A stretch of 59,709 bases of DNA from Nitrospirota bacterium (GCA_005877775.1 VBOJ01000076.1:1-59709); one strand, 5' to 3'. Shown: positions 7,480 to 16,858, counted from the stretch's first letter. A program made the numbers and translations. Notes: generated by a model not told the origin, from the sequence alone.

Positions 7480-9617
7480 GTGGTATTCCTCTCGAGCGGG
7501 ATCCTCACGTGGATGGTGGTTCCTTTCCGCCGCGCTGATTCAATGGCTATGGTTCCTCCCAACATACTCACGCGTTCGGACATCCCATACAGGCCCATGT
7601 GGAACGAAGATGGAGCCGACTTCGGATCGGAGCGAAGCTCGACGCCAATGCCGTCGTCTTCCACAACCATCTGGATGTCTGATACATGACGGTTGAGCAA
7701 AATGCTCACGCGTTTTGCAGCAGCATGCTTCACGATATTCGTCAATGCCTCTTGTGCGATGCGAAAGAGCGCTGTCTCTATATGAACAGGCAGTCGCTCA
7801 CCCGCCAGTCCTATAGTATCCACTTCCGCAGCTATTCTGTGGGCATGGGCAAAGTCCGAGGCATAGCGCTTGAGCGCTGCTCCCAGCCCCATATCGTCCA
7901 ACATGGATGGACGCAACCCGTGAGCCAGTCGTTGGACTTCCTTCATGGCTTGCGAAGTTACCTTCCGCAGACGAGCTGCTTGTGCCTTTACCTCCTTTAA
8001 TGTGCGTGAATCCTGGATTGTGCGGAGTCCAACCAGCAAGAACATGAGCGATTGGCCGGTCTCGTCGTGGAGCTCCTGCGCAATCCGCCGTCGTTCTTCT
8101 TCTTGCGCGGAAATCACTCTTTCGAGGAATCGGGCCTGAATTTCTTCCGCTCGCTTGCGTTCGGAGATGTCGCGGATGGTGCCGGCCACATATTCCTTCC
8201 CGCCGAGTGTGACATAGTTCGAGGTCACTTCAACCGCCACGACTTCGCCGGTGCTGCGCCGGTGCAGCGTCTCGAAAGTGCGTGATTTACTCGTCTTGAG
8301 GTCCTGCCAGAATTTTTCATACTCCTCAATCGGATAGTTGGGGTCCAACTCCGGGACCGACATCCGGAGCAGTGCTTCCGCCGGATACCCGTAATGCCGA
8401 CAGGCCGCCTCGTTGACGTATACAAAGCAAAAGCCTTGCTCCGGGCTCAGCCAGTAAATCGGGTCGTGAGTCTGATCAATGACGTGTTTGAAAAACTGCA
8501 GATGGGCTTCCGCCTGCTTGCGGTCCTCGATATCGGTACTCGTTCCGTACCACTTAACGATGTTTCCATGCTCGTCGCGCAGCGGCACGGTGCGGATCAA
8601 GAACCAGCGATATTCCCCGTCAACGCGGCGCAAACGCATTTCATCCTCGTACGGTTCCCCAGCAGCCATGCTCACAAACCACTCTTTCATGACCCTTGGA
8701 AGGTCTTCGGGATGAACTGTGCGCGTCGGCTCTTCAAGTGCCTCCTCCAACGAGAGGCCCGTATATTCCATCCAACGCTGATTGACGAAATCAACGGCGC
8801 CGTCAGGCAGAACGCTCCAGGCCATCGTGGGAATTGTGTCGATCACAAGCCGAAGATGATCGTCGCTTCGCCGCAAATCATCTTCCGCCCGCTTGCGCAT
8901 AGCGATTTCGTTTCGCAACTCATCGATGGTAGCCTTGAGCTGGACGGTGCGTTCGTCAACCAATGTCTCTAATTGATCATTTAACTTTTTTAGCTCTGCC
9001 TTCGTCCGCTTGAGTTCCGCGCTTTCGATCCGTTCCCACGTGCCTTTCCTCTCTATGAGGGCAAATTGATGATACTGCACCACATCAAGAATCGCTGTGG
9101 CTTCACATTTATCCAGTGCGTAGGTGCAGAGGAGGAGCATCTTATATTCACGGACAGTTTTGTCGAGCAATTGTTCGTACTCGGCGAAATCCTTCCAACT
9201 AGCTTTGGGAAGCGTAGCGATGTTGCAGGGGACGTCTCCTGTTACCCGCATCCCATCGTAGCCCCGAGCCAGCGCTTGAGCGTGCTTGTCTATCCAACCC
9301 TGAAGAACCTGGTCAAAATCGACGCCTCCGCCTTTGAGGTGCCAATCGGTAACGGGAACGATCTCGATTCGGCCGTCTTGTACATATCGATCGAACTGAG
9401 GCATCGTCTCCGTCATTGCTCGTCTGGCGTCATTTTCATCGACGCAGGTCGACGTCACCCACAGACAGAATTCGTTATTCTCCAATCCGGTTTTGAAATA
9501 CGGAACCAACAGGTCAATCAAGTCATCTTTGGTCTCGTAGAATTGACAGAAGTGCGTCCCCCAGGGTGTTTCATCAATGCTAGGAATTCCCACCGTTCGA
9601 AGTTTGTTATCCATCAT
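7476..9617 (-). CDS. MEDS-PAS-PAS NarX-type sensor histidine kinase
   Basis: A 713-residue cytoplasmic kinase without transmembrane segments. Residues about 10-190 form a MEDS domain (WGTHFCQFYETKDDLIDLLVPYFKTGLENNEFCLWVTS), known from DcmR-type and methanogen sensors. A coiled coil (about 190-250) and two PAS domains (about 255-375 and 375-490) follow. The HisKA_3 domain carries RRRIAQELHDETGQSL, and the ATPase domain has EALTNIVKHAAA and VEDDGIGV. It is coupled by a 4-nt overlap to the NarL-type regulator downstream. MEDS domains are linked to sensing small organic or redox signals, but the ligand here is unknown. Confidence 0.92.
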   Translation of the reverse strand: MMDNKLRTVGIPSIDETPWGTHFCQFYETKDDLIDLLVPYFKTGLENNEFCLWVTSTCVDENDARRAMTETMPQFDRYVQDGRIEIVPVTDWHLKGGGVDFDQVLQGWIDKHAQALARGYDGMRVTGDVPCNIATLPKASWKDFAEYEQLLDKTVREYKMLLLCTYALDKCEATAILDVVQYHQFALIERKGTWERIESAELKRTKAELKKLNDQLETLVDERTVQLKATIDELRNEIAMRKRAEDDLRRSDDHLRLVIDTIPTMAWSVLPDGAVDFVNQRWMEYTGLSLEEALEEPTRTVHPEDLPRVMKEWFVSMAAGEPYEDEMRLRRVDGEYRWFLIRTVPLRDEHGNIVKWYGTSTDIEDRKQAEAHLQFFKHVIDQTHDPIYWLSPEQGFCFVYVNEAACRHYGYPAEALLRMSVPELDPNYPIEEYEKFWQDLKTSKSRTFETLHRRSTGEVVAVEVTSNYVTLGGKEYVAGTIRDISERKRAEEIQARFLERVISAQEEERRRIAQELHDETGQSLMFLLVGLRTIQDSRTLKEVKAQAARLRKVTSQAMKEVQRLAHGLRPSMLDDMGLGAALKRYASDFAHAHRIAAEVDTIGLAGERLPVHIETALFRIAQEALTNIVKHAAAKRVSILLNRHVSDIQMVVEDDGIGVELRSDPKSAPSSFHMGLYGMSERVSMLGGTIAIESARRKGTTIHVRIPLERNTT

Positions 9618-9916
9618 GTTACCGATGATGGACCCAGTGAGGTGAGGATAGTACCGACTGGCAGGGAAATCCCGACAGAGACGGAGGAGAAATTCGAGAG
9701 CGCTCGACGGTTCGGGGGCTGTAGGATTTACTCATTGGCACCCCCAGATCAACCAGCGTAAGTCTAACGCAATCTGTCAGGGAAACGCTAGGGGCAACGC
9801 TCGTCTGTCCAGGCCATACGCTGAGGCTGTCACACTGTGAAACGGCCGGCCAGCGAGAGGGGGCGTTATAGGTGCGCTTCTAGGATGGGAGGTTCAAGGC
9901 TTCGGTGGGCAAGGTC

Positions 9917-10258
9917 TTATGACAGGAACTTCAGCAATTCTCCTTTGTGCAGAAACTCCTTCACCCCGAGCTCGCGCGCCTGGGCCTCGGCAGCGTGCGT
10001 GCCCGACCCAGTAAAGATCATGAAGGTGGCCATGGAATCAATCGCGCGAATTTCTTTCAGGACCGCGATCCCGTCCATGACAGGCATTTGCAGGTCCAGA
10101 ATGGTGATGTCGGGCCGATCCCGGCGAAACATTTCGATGGCCGTTCGCCCATCGTTTGCTACAAACACCTTGCGCCCCTCACGCGTTAACTGGCGGCTCA
10201 GCAACTCGCGGATGCTCGCTTCGTCATCAACCACAAGAATCCTGAGAATCTTCGTCAT
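9917..10258 (-). CDS. Single-domain response regulator
   Basis: A 113-residue CheY-like receiver with VDDEAS, ITILDLQMPVMDG, MIFTGSG (Ser/Thr position) and FLHKGELL. It resembles the two duplicated receivers (ERRELL..RRDRPDITILDL pattern) but is clearly diverged. SD AGGAG stands 8 nt before the ATG. No output domain. It ends close after the conserved Lys, so the last helix is short. It probably serves the kinase lying 300 bp downstream on the same strand, but no operon link is visible. Confidence 0.88.
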   Translation of the reverse strand: MTKILRILVVDDEASIRELLSRQLTREGRKVFVANDGRTAIEMFRRDRPDITILDLQMPVMDGIAVLKEIRAIDSMATFMIFTGSGTHAAEAQARELGVKEFLHKGELLKFLS

Positions 10259-10634
10259 GCGATGGCTCCTCTTACACTCGCTGCTCTAGGGTCGTCTGCG
10301 AACTGCGTCCTGCTGGCGAGCACCTCTGACCTTCTCCGGCTAGCCATAGAGGAGCCGGGCCCCTCGTTCCAGGGCGGATACTCCCGGTCAGACCCTTCCC
10401 GATAATCGAACACTCATGGAGGACTTCAGGACGTTCCCGATGATATCCAGCGACTGCGGAAAACAGTCTATGAAACTCTCTCAATGAATTGATTATTTTT
10501 CAACGTTTATCGATTTTTCTGCACTGAAATTGTGGGGATTTCGGCCCGCAGGTGGCGAGCCTTTGCCCGATGAGCGTGATTGTCCAAAGCCAGGCAGGCG
10601 GACGGGGCGGGACCAATTACAAGGAGGTGTACTG
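10259..10634. other. Gene-free stretch
   Basis: No ORF with family features, RNA gene or strong hairpin was seen. An AT-rich patch around 10485-10525 could hold promoter elements for the minus-strand receiver. Confidence 0.5.
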
Positions 10635-12161
10635 CTAGGATGGTTCGCTCAATGTCTTGGCGAGCAAGGCTCTCCGCAACTCCAGCATGGCGAGCGTGTC
10701 CCGCGCGCAGTACTTGAGCAGCTCCTCGCGGATGCGCATCTTCTCGACCCAGTCCGTCTCTTGGAACACCATCCTGTAGTACTGCTGTGCCGCGAGACCC
10801 CCTTCCTGAATTTCAAGGTCGCTGTAGCCCAGCGCCGGCACGACCGCCGGCAGCACGGATTTGATCGAGAAGGAGCCCTGGAAGCCAGGATGATAATAGT
10901 GGTCCCGAATCACAGTGAAGAGGTCCCAGAGTCTCGCCATCACTCGTGTCAGGTCTCCCTTGAGTGCGGGCAGAGCTTCAATCAGTCTTTCCAGAATGGA
11001 CCGTTCATACCCGGAATAGACACAGATGCTGCCTTCACTTCCTACGGACTCCAGGAATGCCACCGCCAGCTCTTCACGAGAGTCCTTGGGGTCCTGGCAG
11101 AGATATTCTTCATGCAGCACTTGCCCATCCTCGCTCTCGATGTGGTTGGACCACTGGGTGGGAATCGTCTGATAAGGCCTCGTCAAGGGGTACTTCGGGA
11201 TACAGGGCATGAAGGTTTCGAAGTCCAGATGATGCACCGGGTAGCGAACCGTCTGGAGCGCCGCCTTGAGGTGGGGCCCGATCCATTCGACGTTGTCTTT
11301 CACTCGTCGCTGGACAACTGAGAGCTTGAACTGGGACGGAATCTCGTCAATCGTCTCGATCCCGTGCTTGACGAATTGTTGAATGGCCCGTTCTCCTCCC
11401 GGGAGGTAATAGACCCAGCGAGACGGCTTATCTTTGGTGCAATGGTCCCAGAATCGACATTCGTAGGGCTGGTGACAATGCCCATCCGGTTCGATCGTGG
11501 GCGGAGCCGGAGTGACCAGCATGGCCTTCATTTCCGCCAAGCGACTTGGCACGTCGGCTTGCCGGGAAGCCGCCAGTGCCGTCAGGTCCTGCACGACAAG
11601 CAATCGCTCCAAGTCCAGTTCGCCGCCTGGATAGACATACTGAGTATTGATGTGCATCAAATACGAGCCCGAAAGGGCAAGGCCTGCACCAGTCAGCACA
11701 TAGGTCTGGATCGCCAAATCGTTCACGTGCACGTCCTTGACCTTCGTCGAGGACTTGACCTCGATCAAGCGCCAGGCACTCGCGCCATCTTGCCCTAAAG
11801 TGACTCGCTCAAGGATGTCCACGCGCACCAAGACATGGTCAAACTCGAAGGCCCCCTCGAAGATGGCCGGCACGGTCGGATCACGGAGCAGCTCTGCCGT
11901 CCGCTGCAACGCCTCCGCTGCATGGCGGTGATCCGCCTCCACCAGAACGCCGCCCGGAAACCTTTGGCGAGCGAGTGTGCCGATCTCGGTACCCATGTCC
12001 AAAATCGCTTGCGTCTGCTCATCCGGCTCGGTGGCCAGTTCAGGCTGGTGGATCTCCAGATAGAGCCGTTTGTGGCATTGGAGGCCGGAGAGGAATTTGG
12101 ATTTGGAGAGACGGGGGGTGGCCGCACCCAACTCCAGTGGCCGATCAGGAAAGAGCAACAT
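10635..12161 (-). CDS. DUF2779 family protein, PD-(D/E)XK nuclease-like with Cys cluster
   Basis: I place the start at the ATG at 12161 (508 residues); the track's longer ORF runs antisense through the MATE gene. Near the N-terminus PRLSKSKFLSGLQCHKRLYLE is typical of DUF2779 and Cas4-like proteins. WRLIEVKSSTKVKDVH is a PD-(D/E)XK-type IEVKSST motif. HCHQPYECRFWDHC gives clustered cysteines of the kind that bind an Fe-S cluster in Cas4/AddB nucleases. The C-terminal half (from VHHLDFETFMPCIP) resembles a DEDD/RNase H exonuclease fold with DFETF as the first motif. A DNA or RNA processing role is likely; its substrate is unknown. No CRISPR or recombination genes stand next to it. Confidence 0.8.
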   Translation of the reverse strand: MLLFPDRPLELGAATPRLSKSKFLSGLQCHKRLYLEIHQPELATEPDEQTQAILDMGTEIGTLARQRFPGGVLVEADHRHAAEALQRTAELLRDPTVPAIFEGAFEFDHVLVRVDILERVTLGQDGASAWRLIEVKSSTKVKDVHVNDLAIQTYVLTGAGLALSGSYLMHINTQYVYPGGELDLERLLVVQDLTALAASRQADVPSRLAEMKAMLVTPAPPTIEPDGHCHQPYECRFWDHCTKDKPSRWVYYLPGGERAIQQFVKHGIETIDEIPSQFKLSVVQRRVKDNVEWIGPHLKAALQTVRYPVHHLDFETFMPCIPKYPLTRPYQTIPTQWSNHIESEDGQVLHEEYLCQDPKDSREELAVAFLESVGSEGSICVYSGYERSILERLIEALPALKGDLTRVMARLWDLFTVIRDHYYHPGFQGSFSIKSVLPAVVPALGYSDLEIQEGGLAAQQYYRMVFQETDWVEKMRIREELLKYCARDTLAMLELRRALLAKTLSEPS

Positions 12162-12263
12162 GTTGCCGGAGAAGACTACACAAGGAGCACCCAAAAGTCC
12201 AGAGGTCCCGATGGCTGTTCTATGTGACCGCTCCGGAGCGACGCTTCTGGTAGGATAGGGTTC

Positions 12264-13625
12264 ATGTTGGAACAGTTGATCCAGAAGTCTCAACGGAACG
12301 TGAATCCCCGCATCAGCCAGATCCGCCGAACCGTCATGACTCTGGCCCTGCCTGTCACCATCAGCAGCTTGCTGCAACGGACCGAAGGCATACTGGATAT
12401 TTTCCTCGTTGGAGGGCTGGGAGCCACGTCCATCGCTGCGGTCGGGATCGGCCAGTTGCTGGTGTTTTGCATGATGACCCTTGTGGCAGGACTCTCGGTC
12501 GGCGCCACGGTCGTGATCGCGCAACTCTGGGGAGCCCGCCGTCTCGCCGATGCCGGTGAGGCTTCCTTCCATGTGCTCGGTCTCGCTTGCATTGCCTCTC
12601 TGGTCCTCACGGTTCTCGGGTTGGCACTGGACCGGCCGACGATGGAATTGCTGGGTGCAGCCCCTGACGTGATCGAGCTGGCCGGACCCTATCTGACCAT
12701 TATCTTTCTTGTCATGCCCGTCACGGTTCTCATTCAGGTGCTCACGGCCATCCTGCATGGAACGGGCGACACCCGGACGCCCATGTATGCCATGATCGGC
12801 GTCAATATTCTCCACGTGCTGCTGGCCTATCCCTTGATCTACGGCCGGTGGGGATTCCCGGACCTGGGCATCAATGGCGCGGCGGCGGCAGTCGGGGCCG
12901 CTGAAAGCGTCGGCGTCATCTTCCTCCTGATCCGCTGCTCCCGCCTGCTCATCAAGCCGGCTGGGATCCGGAGGGACCTCGTACGTGCGGTGTGGGACGT
13001 GGGCCTGCCGGTCTTCGGGGAGCGGGTCACCCAGCAAACCGGCATTCTCGTCTATACCAAACTGGTGCTGCTCTATGGGACGATCGCCTATGCGGCGCAT
13101 CAAGTAGGCCTGTCCATCGAGGCCTTTTCGTTCTTGCCAGGGTATGGGTTCGCGGTGGCGGCTGCCACGATGGTGGGACAGAGCATCGGAGCAGGGAAAT
13201 ACACGCGCGCCAAGCTGGAGAACTGGGAAGCGAACCGGCTGGCCTCATTTGTCATGGCCGGCATGGGATTTCTGTTCTTTTTCTTCCCCTATGTGCTCCT
13301 CCGAGCCTTCACGGACGACCAGGCCGTGATTGAACTGGGCACGTTGTTTCTCAAGATCGTGGCACTGCTTCAGATTCCGCTGGCACTGACGATGGTGCTC
13401 TCTGGGTCGCTGCGTGGCGCCGGTGACACCCGCTACATCCTGGGCGCCACGATCGTCGGCATGTGGGGAGTGCGGCTGCCGCTGGCCTGCATCGCGGCCC
13501 TCTGGCTGCACCTGAACCTGATCTATGTCTGGGGAGCCATGGTCGCGGACTGGACGATCCGGATGGGGCTGCTACTGTTCCGCTATCGCTCGGAACGATG
13601 GCGGGCGATTCAGGTCATTCGGTGA
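12264..13625 (+). CDS. MATE family efflux transporter
   Basis: A 453-residue inner-membrane protein with about 12 hydrophobic segments in two related halves. Typical MATE sequences are visible: LALPVTISSLLQRTEGILDIFLVGGLG at the N-terminus, VTVLIQVLTAILHGTGDTRTPM closing the first half, and MVLSGSLRGAGDTRYILGATIVGMWGVRLPLA in the second. MATE proteins export cationic drugs and metabolites in exchange for H+ or Na+. The gene stands alone, divergent from the DUF2779 gene and convergent with the PanE-like gene; a word-based hairpin fills the convergent gap. Substrate cannot be told. Confidence 0.92.
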   Translation: MLEQLIQKSQRNVNPRISQIRRTVMTLALPVTISSLLQRTEGILDIFLVGGLGATSIAAVGIGQLLVFCMMTLVAGLSVGATVVIAQLWGARRLADAGEASFHVLGLACIASLVLTVLGLALDRPTMELLGAAPDVIELAGPYLTIIFLVMPVTVLIQVLTAILHGTGDTRTPMYAMIGVNILHVLLAYPLIYGRWGFPDLGINGAAAAVGAAESVGVIFLLIRCSRLLIKPAGIRRDLVRAVWDVGLPVFGERVTQQTGILVYTKLVLLYGTIAYAAHQVGLSIEAFSFLPGYGFAVAAATMVGQSIGAGKYTRAKLENWEANRLASFVMAGMGFLFFFFPYVLLRAFTDDQAVIELGTLFLKIVALLQIPLALTMVLSGSLRGAGDTRYILGATIVGMWGVRLPLACIAALWLHLNLIYVWGAMVADWTIRMGLLLFRYRSERWRAIQVIR

Positions 13626-13727
13626 GAGGCTAAGGCTCAGGTTAAGGTTGAGCGGAACCCACAGTAGGTTACGATAGCCAACTCGCCGTTTCCGCTTACT
13701 GAACCTCAACCTCAGCCTTAACCTTAG
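13626..13727. repeat. Imperfect inverted repeat of GGTTAAG-type words between convergent genes
   Basis: The left arm (13626-13657) consists of GGCTAAGGCTCAGGTTAAGG-like words; the right arm (13690-13727) carries the complement, CTGAACCTCAACCTCAGCC and on. Inside, AGCGGAA (13651-13657) pairs with TTCCGCT (13690-13696). The right arm overlaps the stop codon of the PanE-like gene. Position between convergent ends suggests a bidirectional terminator, though no T-run is present. Confidence 0.75.
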
Positions 13728-15067
13728 TGGCTTTTCGTAGAGGGTCTGGTGTCTTTCCCCGGTCCTTTGGTTAGCTCCATCCTGGTGACCCCCTTCACAT
13801 GTGCGCAAAGATCCCCAAGCCCAGGCGTGACCAGCCTGAAAGGCCCACCTTTGGACGCAGGAATCTGTTCTCCATCGAGTTGATAGATCAGGATGCCGTA
13901 TTCTGCCGCCTGCTTCAAGGTCAGGCTGGCGGAAAATTGGTCATCTTGGGAATGGAAGGTCACATGATCCGCACCGATGGCTCGGGCTGGAATGTCGAGC
14001 AGCCCTTTCACCTTGATTCCACGACCCTTCATGCCTGGTAACAGCGCACTTACGTCATGGACTTGATGTTCTGCTGGAAGTTTTTCCAATGCCGCTGAAT
14101 CCAGCGTGATCGGCTGAATCACCGCGCCGTCGATCCTCAGGGTTCCAGGACCGCTCCGCTCCCGCTCGGTGATCGCCTTGATCATCGCTGTGAGTGCTTC
14201 ATTGAGCGGAGTCGGAATGCCTAGGTCGCGGCCACGTCGGACGATATACCCGTTCAGAGAATCAATTTCGGTCGGCCGGCCTGCCTTCCAGTCATCATAC
14301 ATGGAGGTGTGGATGTCCCGAATCTCCTGTGACCAGCGCACGACTTTGTCGGCCATGTCGTCGGCCAAGGGTACTTTCAGACCGGCCGCCACCGCGACCA
14401 CCTCCCCGACGATCTGCTGGATGACCCCCAGCATCTCCGGGTGATCCAGCGCTTTGGACACCCGGTCGTTGATGATGACGGTGAGCGGGTTGAAGACGCA
14501 GTTCCAGCACATCTTCTCCCATTTGCTCCGCCGTATATCCTCCACCACCTCACAGGAAAGGCCAGCCTGAGTAAAGAGCTCGACGATCTGGAGTACGCGT
14601 TCGCTCCCATGCCCCATCAGTTCTCCGACGGCCACCGATCCACGCTTGTAATGCTCGATCACGCCGGGCTCGACGATTTTGGAATAGATGAACGCGACCC
14701 CGCCCACCACACAATCGCGCTGAAAGCGAGCGATCAGCCGGTCTTCCGTATCCACGCCGTTCTGCAGGGTCAAGAGCACGGTCGCGTCGGTCATCACCGG
14801 CTCAATCTGATCCATCACTTCATCCAGGTCATAGGCCTTGACCGACAGAATAATCAGGTGAGGCCTGGGCAACTCCCGTGGATCTGAAGCGGCCGGCGGC
14901 CAGACCGTCAAGGTATCGGCTGCGCTGCGAATCGTCAACCCTCGTTCGCTGACTGCCTGGAGCGTGCGGGGCCGCAACAGGAACGAGACGTTGTTATGGT
15001 GCTTGGCCAGATGCGCGCCGAAAAACCCGCCGACTGCCCCGGCCCCGACCATCATGATTTGTTGCAT
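13724..15067 (-). CDS. PanE/ApbA-type dehydrogenase fused to a molybdopterin-oxidoreductase-like domain
   Basis: I start at the ATG giving MQQIMMVGAGAVGGFFGAHLA (447 residues). Residues about 1-310 are a ketopantoate-reductase-type dehydrogenase: Rossmann motif GAGAVGGFFG, LSVKAYDLD, LLTLQNGVDTED, and a C-terminal helical domain with EIDSLNGYIVRRGRDLGIPTPLNEAL. PanE enzymes are about 300 residues. The extra 135 residues (DVSALLPGMKGRGIKVKGLLDIPARAIGADHVTF..GPFRLVTPGLG..VKGVTRMEL) look like the fold of sulfite-oxidase-family molybdopterin domains, but the catalytic Cys is not obvious. Substrate is uncertain; pantoate synthesis is one possibility. Confidence 0.82.
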   Translation of the reverse strand: MQQIMMVGAGAVGGFFGAHLAKHHNNVSFLLRPRTLQAVSERGLTIRSAADTLTVWPPAASDPRELPRPHLIILSVKAYDLDEVMDQIEPVMTDATVLLTLQNGVDTEDRLIARFQRDCVVGGVAFIYSKIVEPGVIEHYKRGSVAVGELMGHGSERVLQIVELFTQAGLSCEVVEDIRRSKWEKMCWNCVFNPLTVIINDRVSKALDHPEMLGVIQQIVGEVVAVAAGLKVPLADDMADKVVRWSQEIRDIHTSMYDDWKAGRPTEIDSLNGYIVRRGRDLGIPTPLNEALTAMIKAITERERSGPGTLRIDGAVIQPITLDSAALEKLPAEHQVHDVSALLPGMKGRGIKVKGLLDIPARAIGADHVTFHSQDDQFSASLTLKQAAEYGILIYQLDGEQIPASKGGPFRLVTPGLGDLCAHVKGVTRMELTKGPGKDTRPSTKSH

Positions 15068-15163
15068 GGCAACCCCGCTTGCTGTCACGAATCGAGCACG
15101 CTACTATACCATGCACTTTCGACCGGAAAAAGTGACGTATACTCGCTCACCCAAGGAGTCGTC

Positions 15164-15892
15164 ATGCAGCGGGAGCGTATTATTCGGGAAATCAGAACGC
15201 GACTCGCGACCGCCCGTGGCGTGACCGTCCTCACCGGAGCCGGTATCTCGGCCGACAGCGGAGTCCCGACGTTCCGGGGAGCCGACGGCCTATGGCGAAA
15301 CTTTCGGGCGGAGGATCTGGCTACTCCGGAGGCCTTCGCGCGAGACCCGTGCGTGGTGTGGGAATGGTACAACTGGCGGCGCGAACTCATCGCCACGAAG
15401 AGTCCGAATCCGGCGCATTATGCGCTCGTTGACCTCGAGAAGCGATTCGAGCGGTTCTGGTTGATCACGCAAAACGTAGACGGCCTGCACGGAGCAGCCG
15501 GCTCGCAGAAGCTCTCAGAGATTCACGGCAACATTTGGAAGGTGCGTTGTACTCGTTGCGGGCGTGTGGATGAGAATCGAGAGCTGCCGATTGCCATTCC
15601 TCCCTCATGCGCTGCCTGCGGCGGGTTACTGCGACCGCATATCGTGTGGTTCGGTGAAGCCCTGGCCACGGAGGATCTGAATCGGAGTTACGAGGCCCTC
15701 GGGCGCTGCGAGGTTCTGCTGATCATCGGCACGTCAGGGATCGTGTACCCAGCCGCATCCTTCGCACCGGTCGCCAAGGCAGCGGGGGCGTTTGTCGTCG
15801 AAATCAACCTCGATGCTACCCCCAACACCCAGGTCGTGGACGTTTCCCTGCAGGGTCGCACAAAGGATGTGGTGCCGGAGTTGCTCCCGTAA
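15164..15892 (+). CDS. cobB: Sir2-family NAD-dependent protein deacylase (CobB-like, class III)
   Basis: The start is the ATG at 15164, preceded by AAGGAG 8 nt upstream; the longer track ORF overlaps PanE antisense. The 242-residue product has the NAD motifs TGAGISADSGVPTFRG, ITQNVDGLHGAAG with ELHG-like EIHGNIW, and GTSGIVYPAA. The zinc site is CTRC..CAAC. YNWRR in the substrate loop fits the YxxR signature of class III sirtuins, which remove succinyl and malonyl groups as well as acetyl. It would reverse lysine acylation of metabolic enzymes in the cytoplasm. It is divergent from the PanE-like gene, with 96 bp between the starts. Confidence 0.92.
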   Translation: MQRERIIREIRTRLATARGVTVLTGAGISADSGVPTFRGADGLWRNFRAEDLATPEAFARDPCVVWEWYNWRRELIATKSPNPAHYALVDLEKRFERFWLITQNVDGLHGAAGSQKLSEIHGNIWKVRCTRCGRVDENRELPIAIPPSCAACGGLLRPHIVWFGEALATEDLNRSYEALGRCEVLLIIGTSGIVYPAASFAPVAKAAGAFVVEINLDATPNTQVVDVSLQGRTKDVVPELLP

Positions 15893-15905
15893 GAGTGTCT
15901 CGTCT

Positions 15906-16124
15906 CTAAATGGTGCCGGTCGTGTGCTCTCTATAGCGATGGGGGCGGTCAGTCAGGAACCGGGCAAACTCTCTGGCTCCTCTCATGCGTTGGGTGATCG
16001 TCCCTTCCTTCATTTTTTGTTCTCTGAGATGCTGTTCAAACTTTTTCAGCGACTGGCTGATAAATTCCTCGAAGAGCGGCTTCTGAAATGGGAGTTTCAT
16101 GATTCGCGCCTTGGGTTGGATCAT
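15906..16124 (-). CDS. Small protein of unknown function
   Basis: A 72-residue basic protein whose ATG overlaps the stop of the HAD gene by 4 nt, the main argument for its reality. EEFISQSLKKFEQHLREQKMKEGTITQ..REFARFL has a pattern like the N-terminal SAM-like core-binding domain of tyrosine recombinases, but no catalytic domain follows. I do not recognise the family. It would be translated by coupling to the upstream HAD gene. Confidence 0.55.
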   Translation of the reverse strand: MIQPKARIMKLPFQKPLFEEFISQSLKKFEQHLREQKMKEGTITQRMRGAREFARFLTDRPHRYREHTTGTI

Positions 16125-16858
16125 GTGATCCTCTCAACGAGTTGAGGCAGTTCTTCCAGTGAATGGATCGTCGGTGCCGGAGCGATCTGAGGGTTGACTT
16201 CGGTTGACTTCGTTGGCTCGCGCGCGATCAGAATGCCGGAGAGTCCGGCCTGACGAGCCCCTTCCACGTCATCACGGAGACTGTCCCCCACATGCGCAGC
16301 CTCATCCGGGTCTACCGCATGTTTCTCCAAAGCGAGTCGAAAAATCGCGGGCGCGGGCTTGGCTGCATGCGCAAGGCTGGAGATGGTCACTGTATCGAAC
16401 AAGTCGGCGATACCGAGGCCACGCAGCACATTGAACAACCGCGTATCGAAGTTGGAGATGATGCCCAGTTCGAACCCCCGCTCTTTCAGTTCCTTGAGGA
16501 TGCCCATCGTCTCAGGATAGAGCCTCCATCGTTCAGGACCGTCGAAAGCGTGAAAGACCTCCTCGAAATAGTCATCGAACCGCTCCAACATCCCGACACG
16601 GTAAAACACGTTATGGACGATGTCGAACCACCAGAGTCGTTCGCACCGCTTGATCTCGGATGGGTCGCTCACCGCAAAGAGCGGAGGCGGAGCCTCATGG
16701 AAGGCGCGCTTGAACGCTTCCTTCACAGCGGCGAGTGATTCACTGGTTCGCTTGAAACCATATTTCTCGGCATAGCTCACATAAATCTCTCCCACCGAGC
16801 CTTTCACATGGAAGAGGGTTCCTGCCGCGTCAAAGAAGATGACTTTGACCTTGCTCAC
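16121..16858 (-). CDS. HAD-superfamily hydrolase (HDHD3/REG-2-like)
   Basis: The start is set to the GTG at 16858, which overlaps the stop of the DUF1284 gene (GTGA). The 245-residue protein carries HAD motif I FFDAAGTLF (the second Asp is replaced: DxD reads DAA), motif II IISNFD, and motif III/IV GDSLRDDVEGARQAG. The cap domain follows motif I. HAD enzymes hydrolyse phosphate esters via an aspartyl-phosphate. DxA instead of DxD is seen in some dehalogenase and REG-2-like members and may reduce phosphatase activity. Operon: DUF1284 gene, this gene, small ORF, all overlapping by 4 nt. Confidence 0.85.
   Translation of the reverse strand: MSKVKVIFFDAAGTLFHVKGSVGEIYVSYAEKYGFKRTSESLAAVKEAFKRAFHEAPPPLFAVSDPSEIKRCERLWWFDIVHNVFYRVGMLERFDDYFEEVFHAFDGPERWRLYPETMGILKELKERGFELGIISNFDTRLFNVLRGLGIADLFDTVTISSLAHAAKPAPAIFRLALEKHAVDPDEAAHVGDSLRDDVEGARQAGLSGILIAREPTKSTEVNPQIAPAPTIHSLEELPQLVERIT

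Noticed and set aside
12162-13103. N-terminal 314 residues of the long DUF2779 track ORF
   Set aside because: Antisense to the MATE gene, low-complexity and polar; DUF2779 begins near PRLSKSKF.
15906-16124. Remnant of a phage integrase
   Set aside because: The resemblance is limited to the helical SAM-like pattern; no catalytic residues and no attachment repeats, while coupling to the HAD gene argues for an ordinary small gene.
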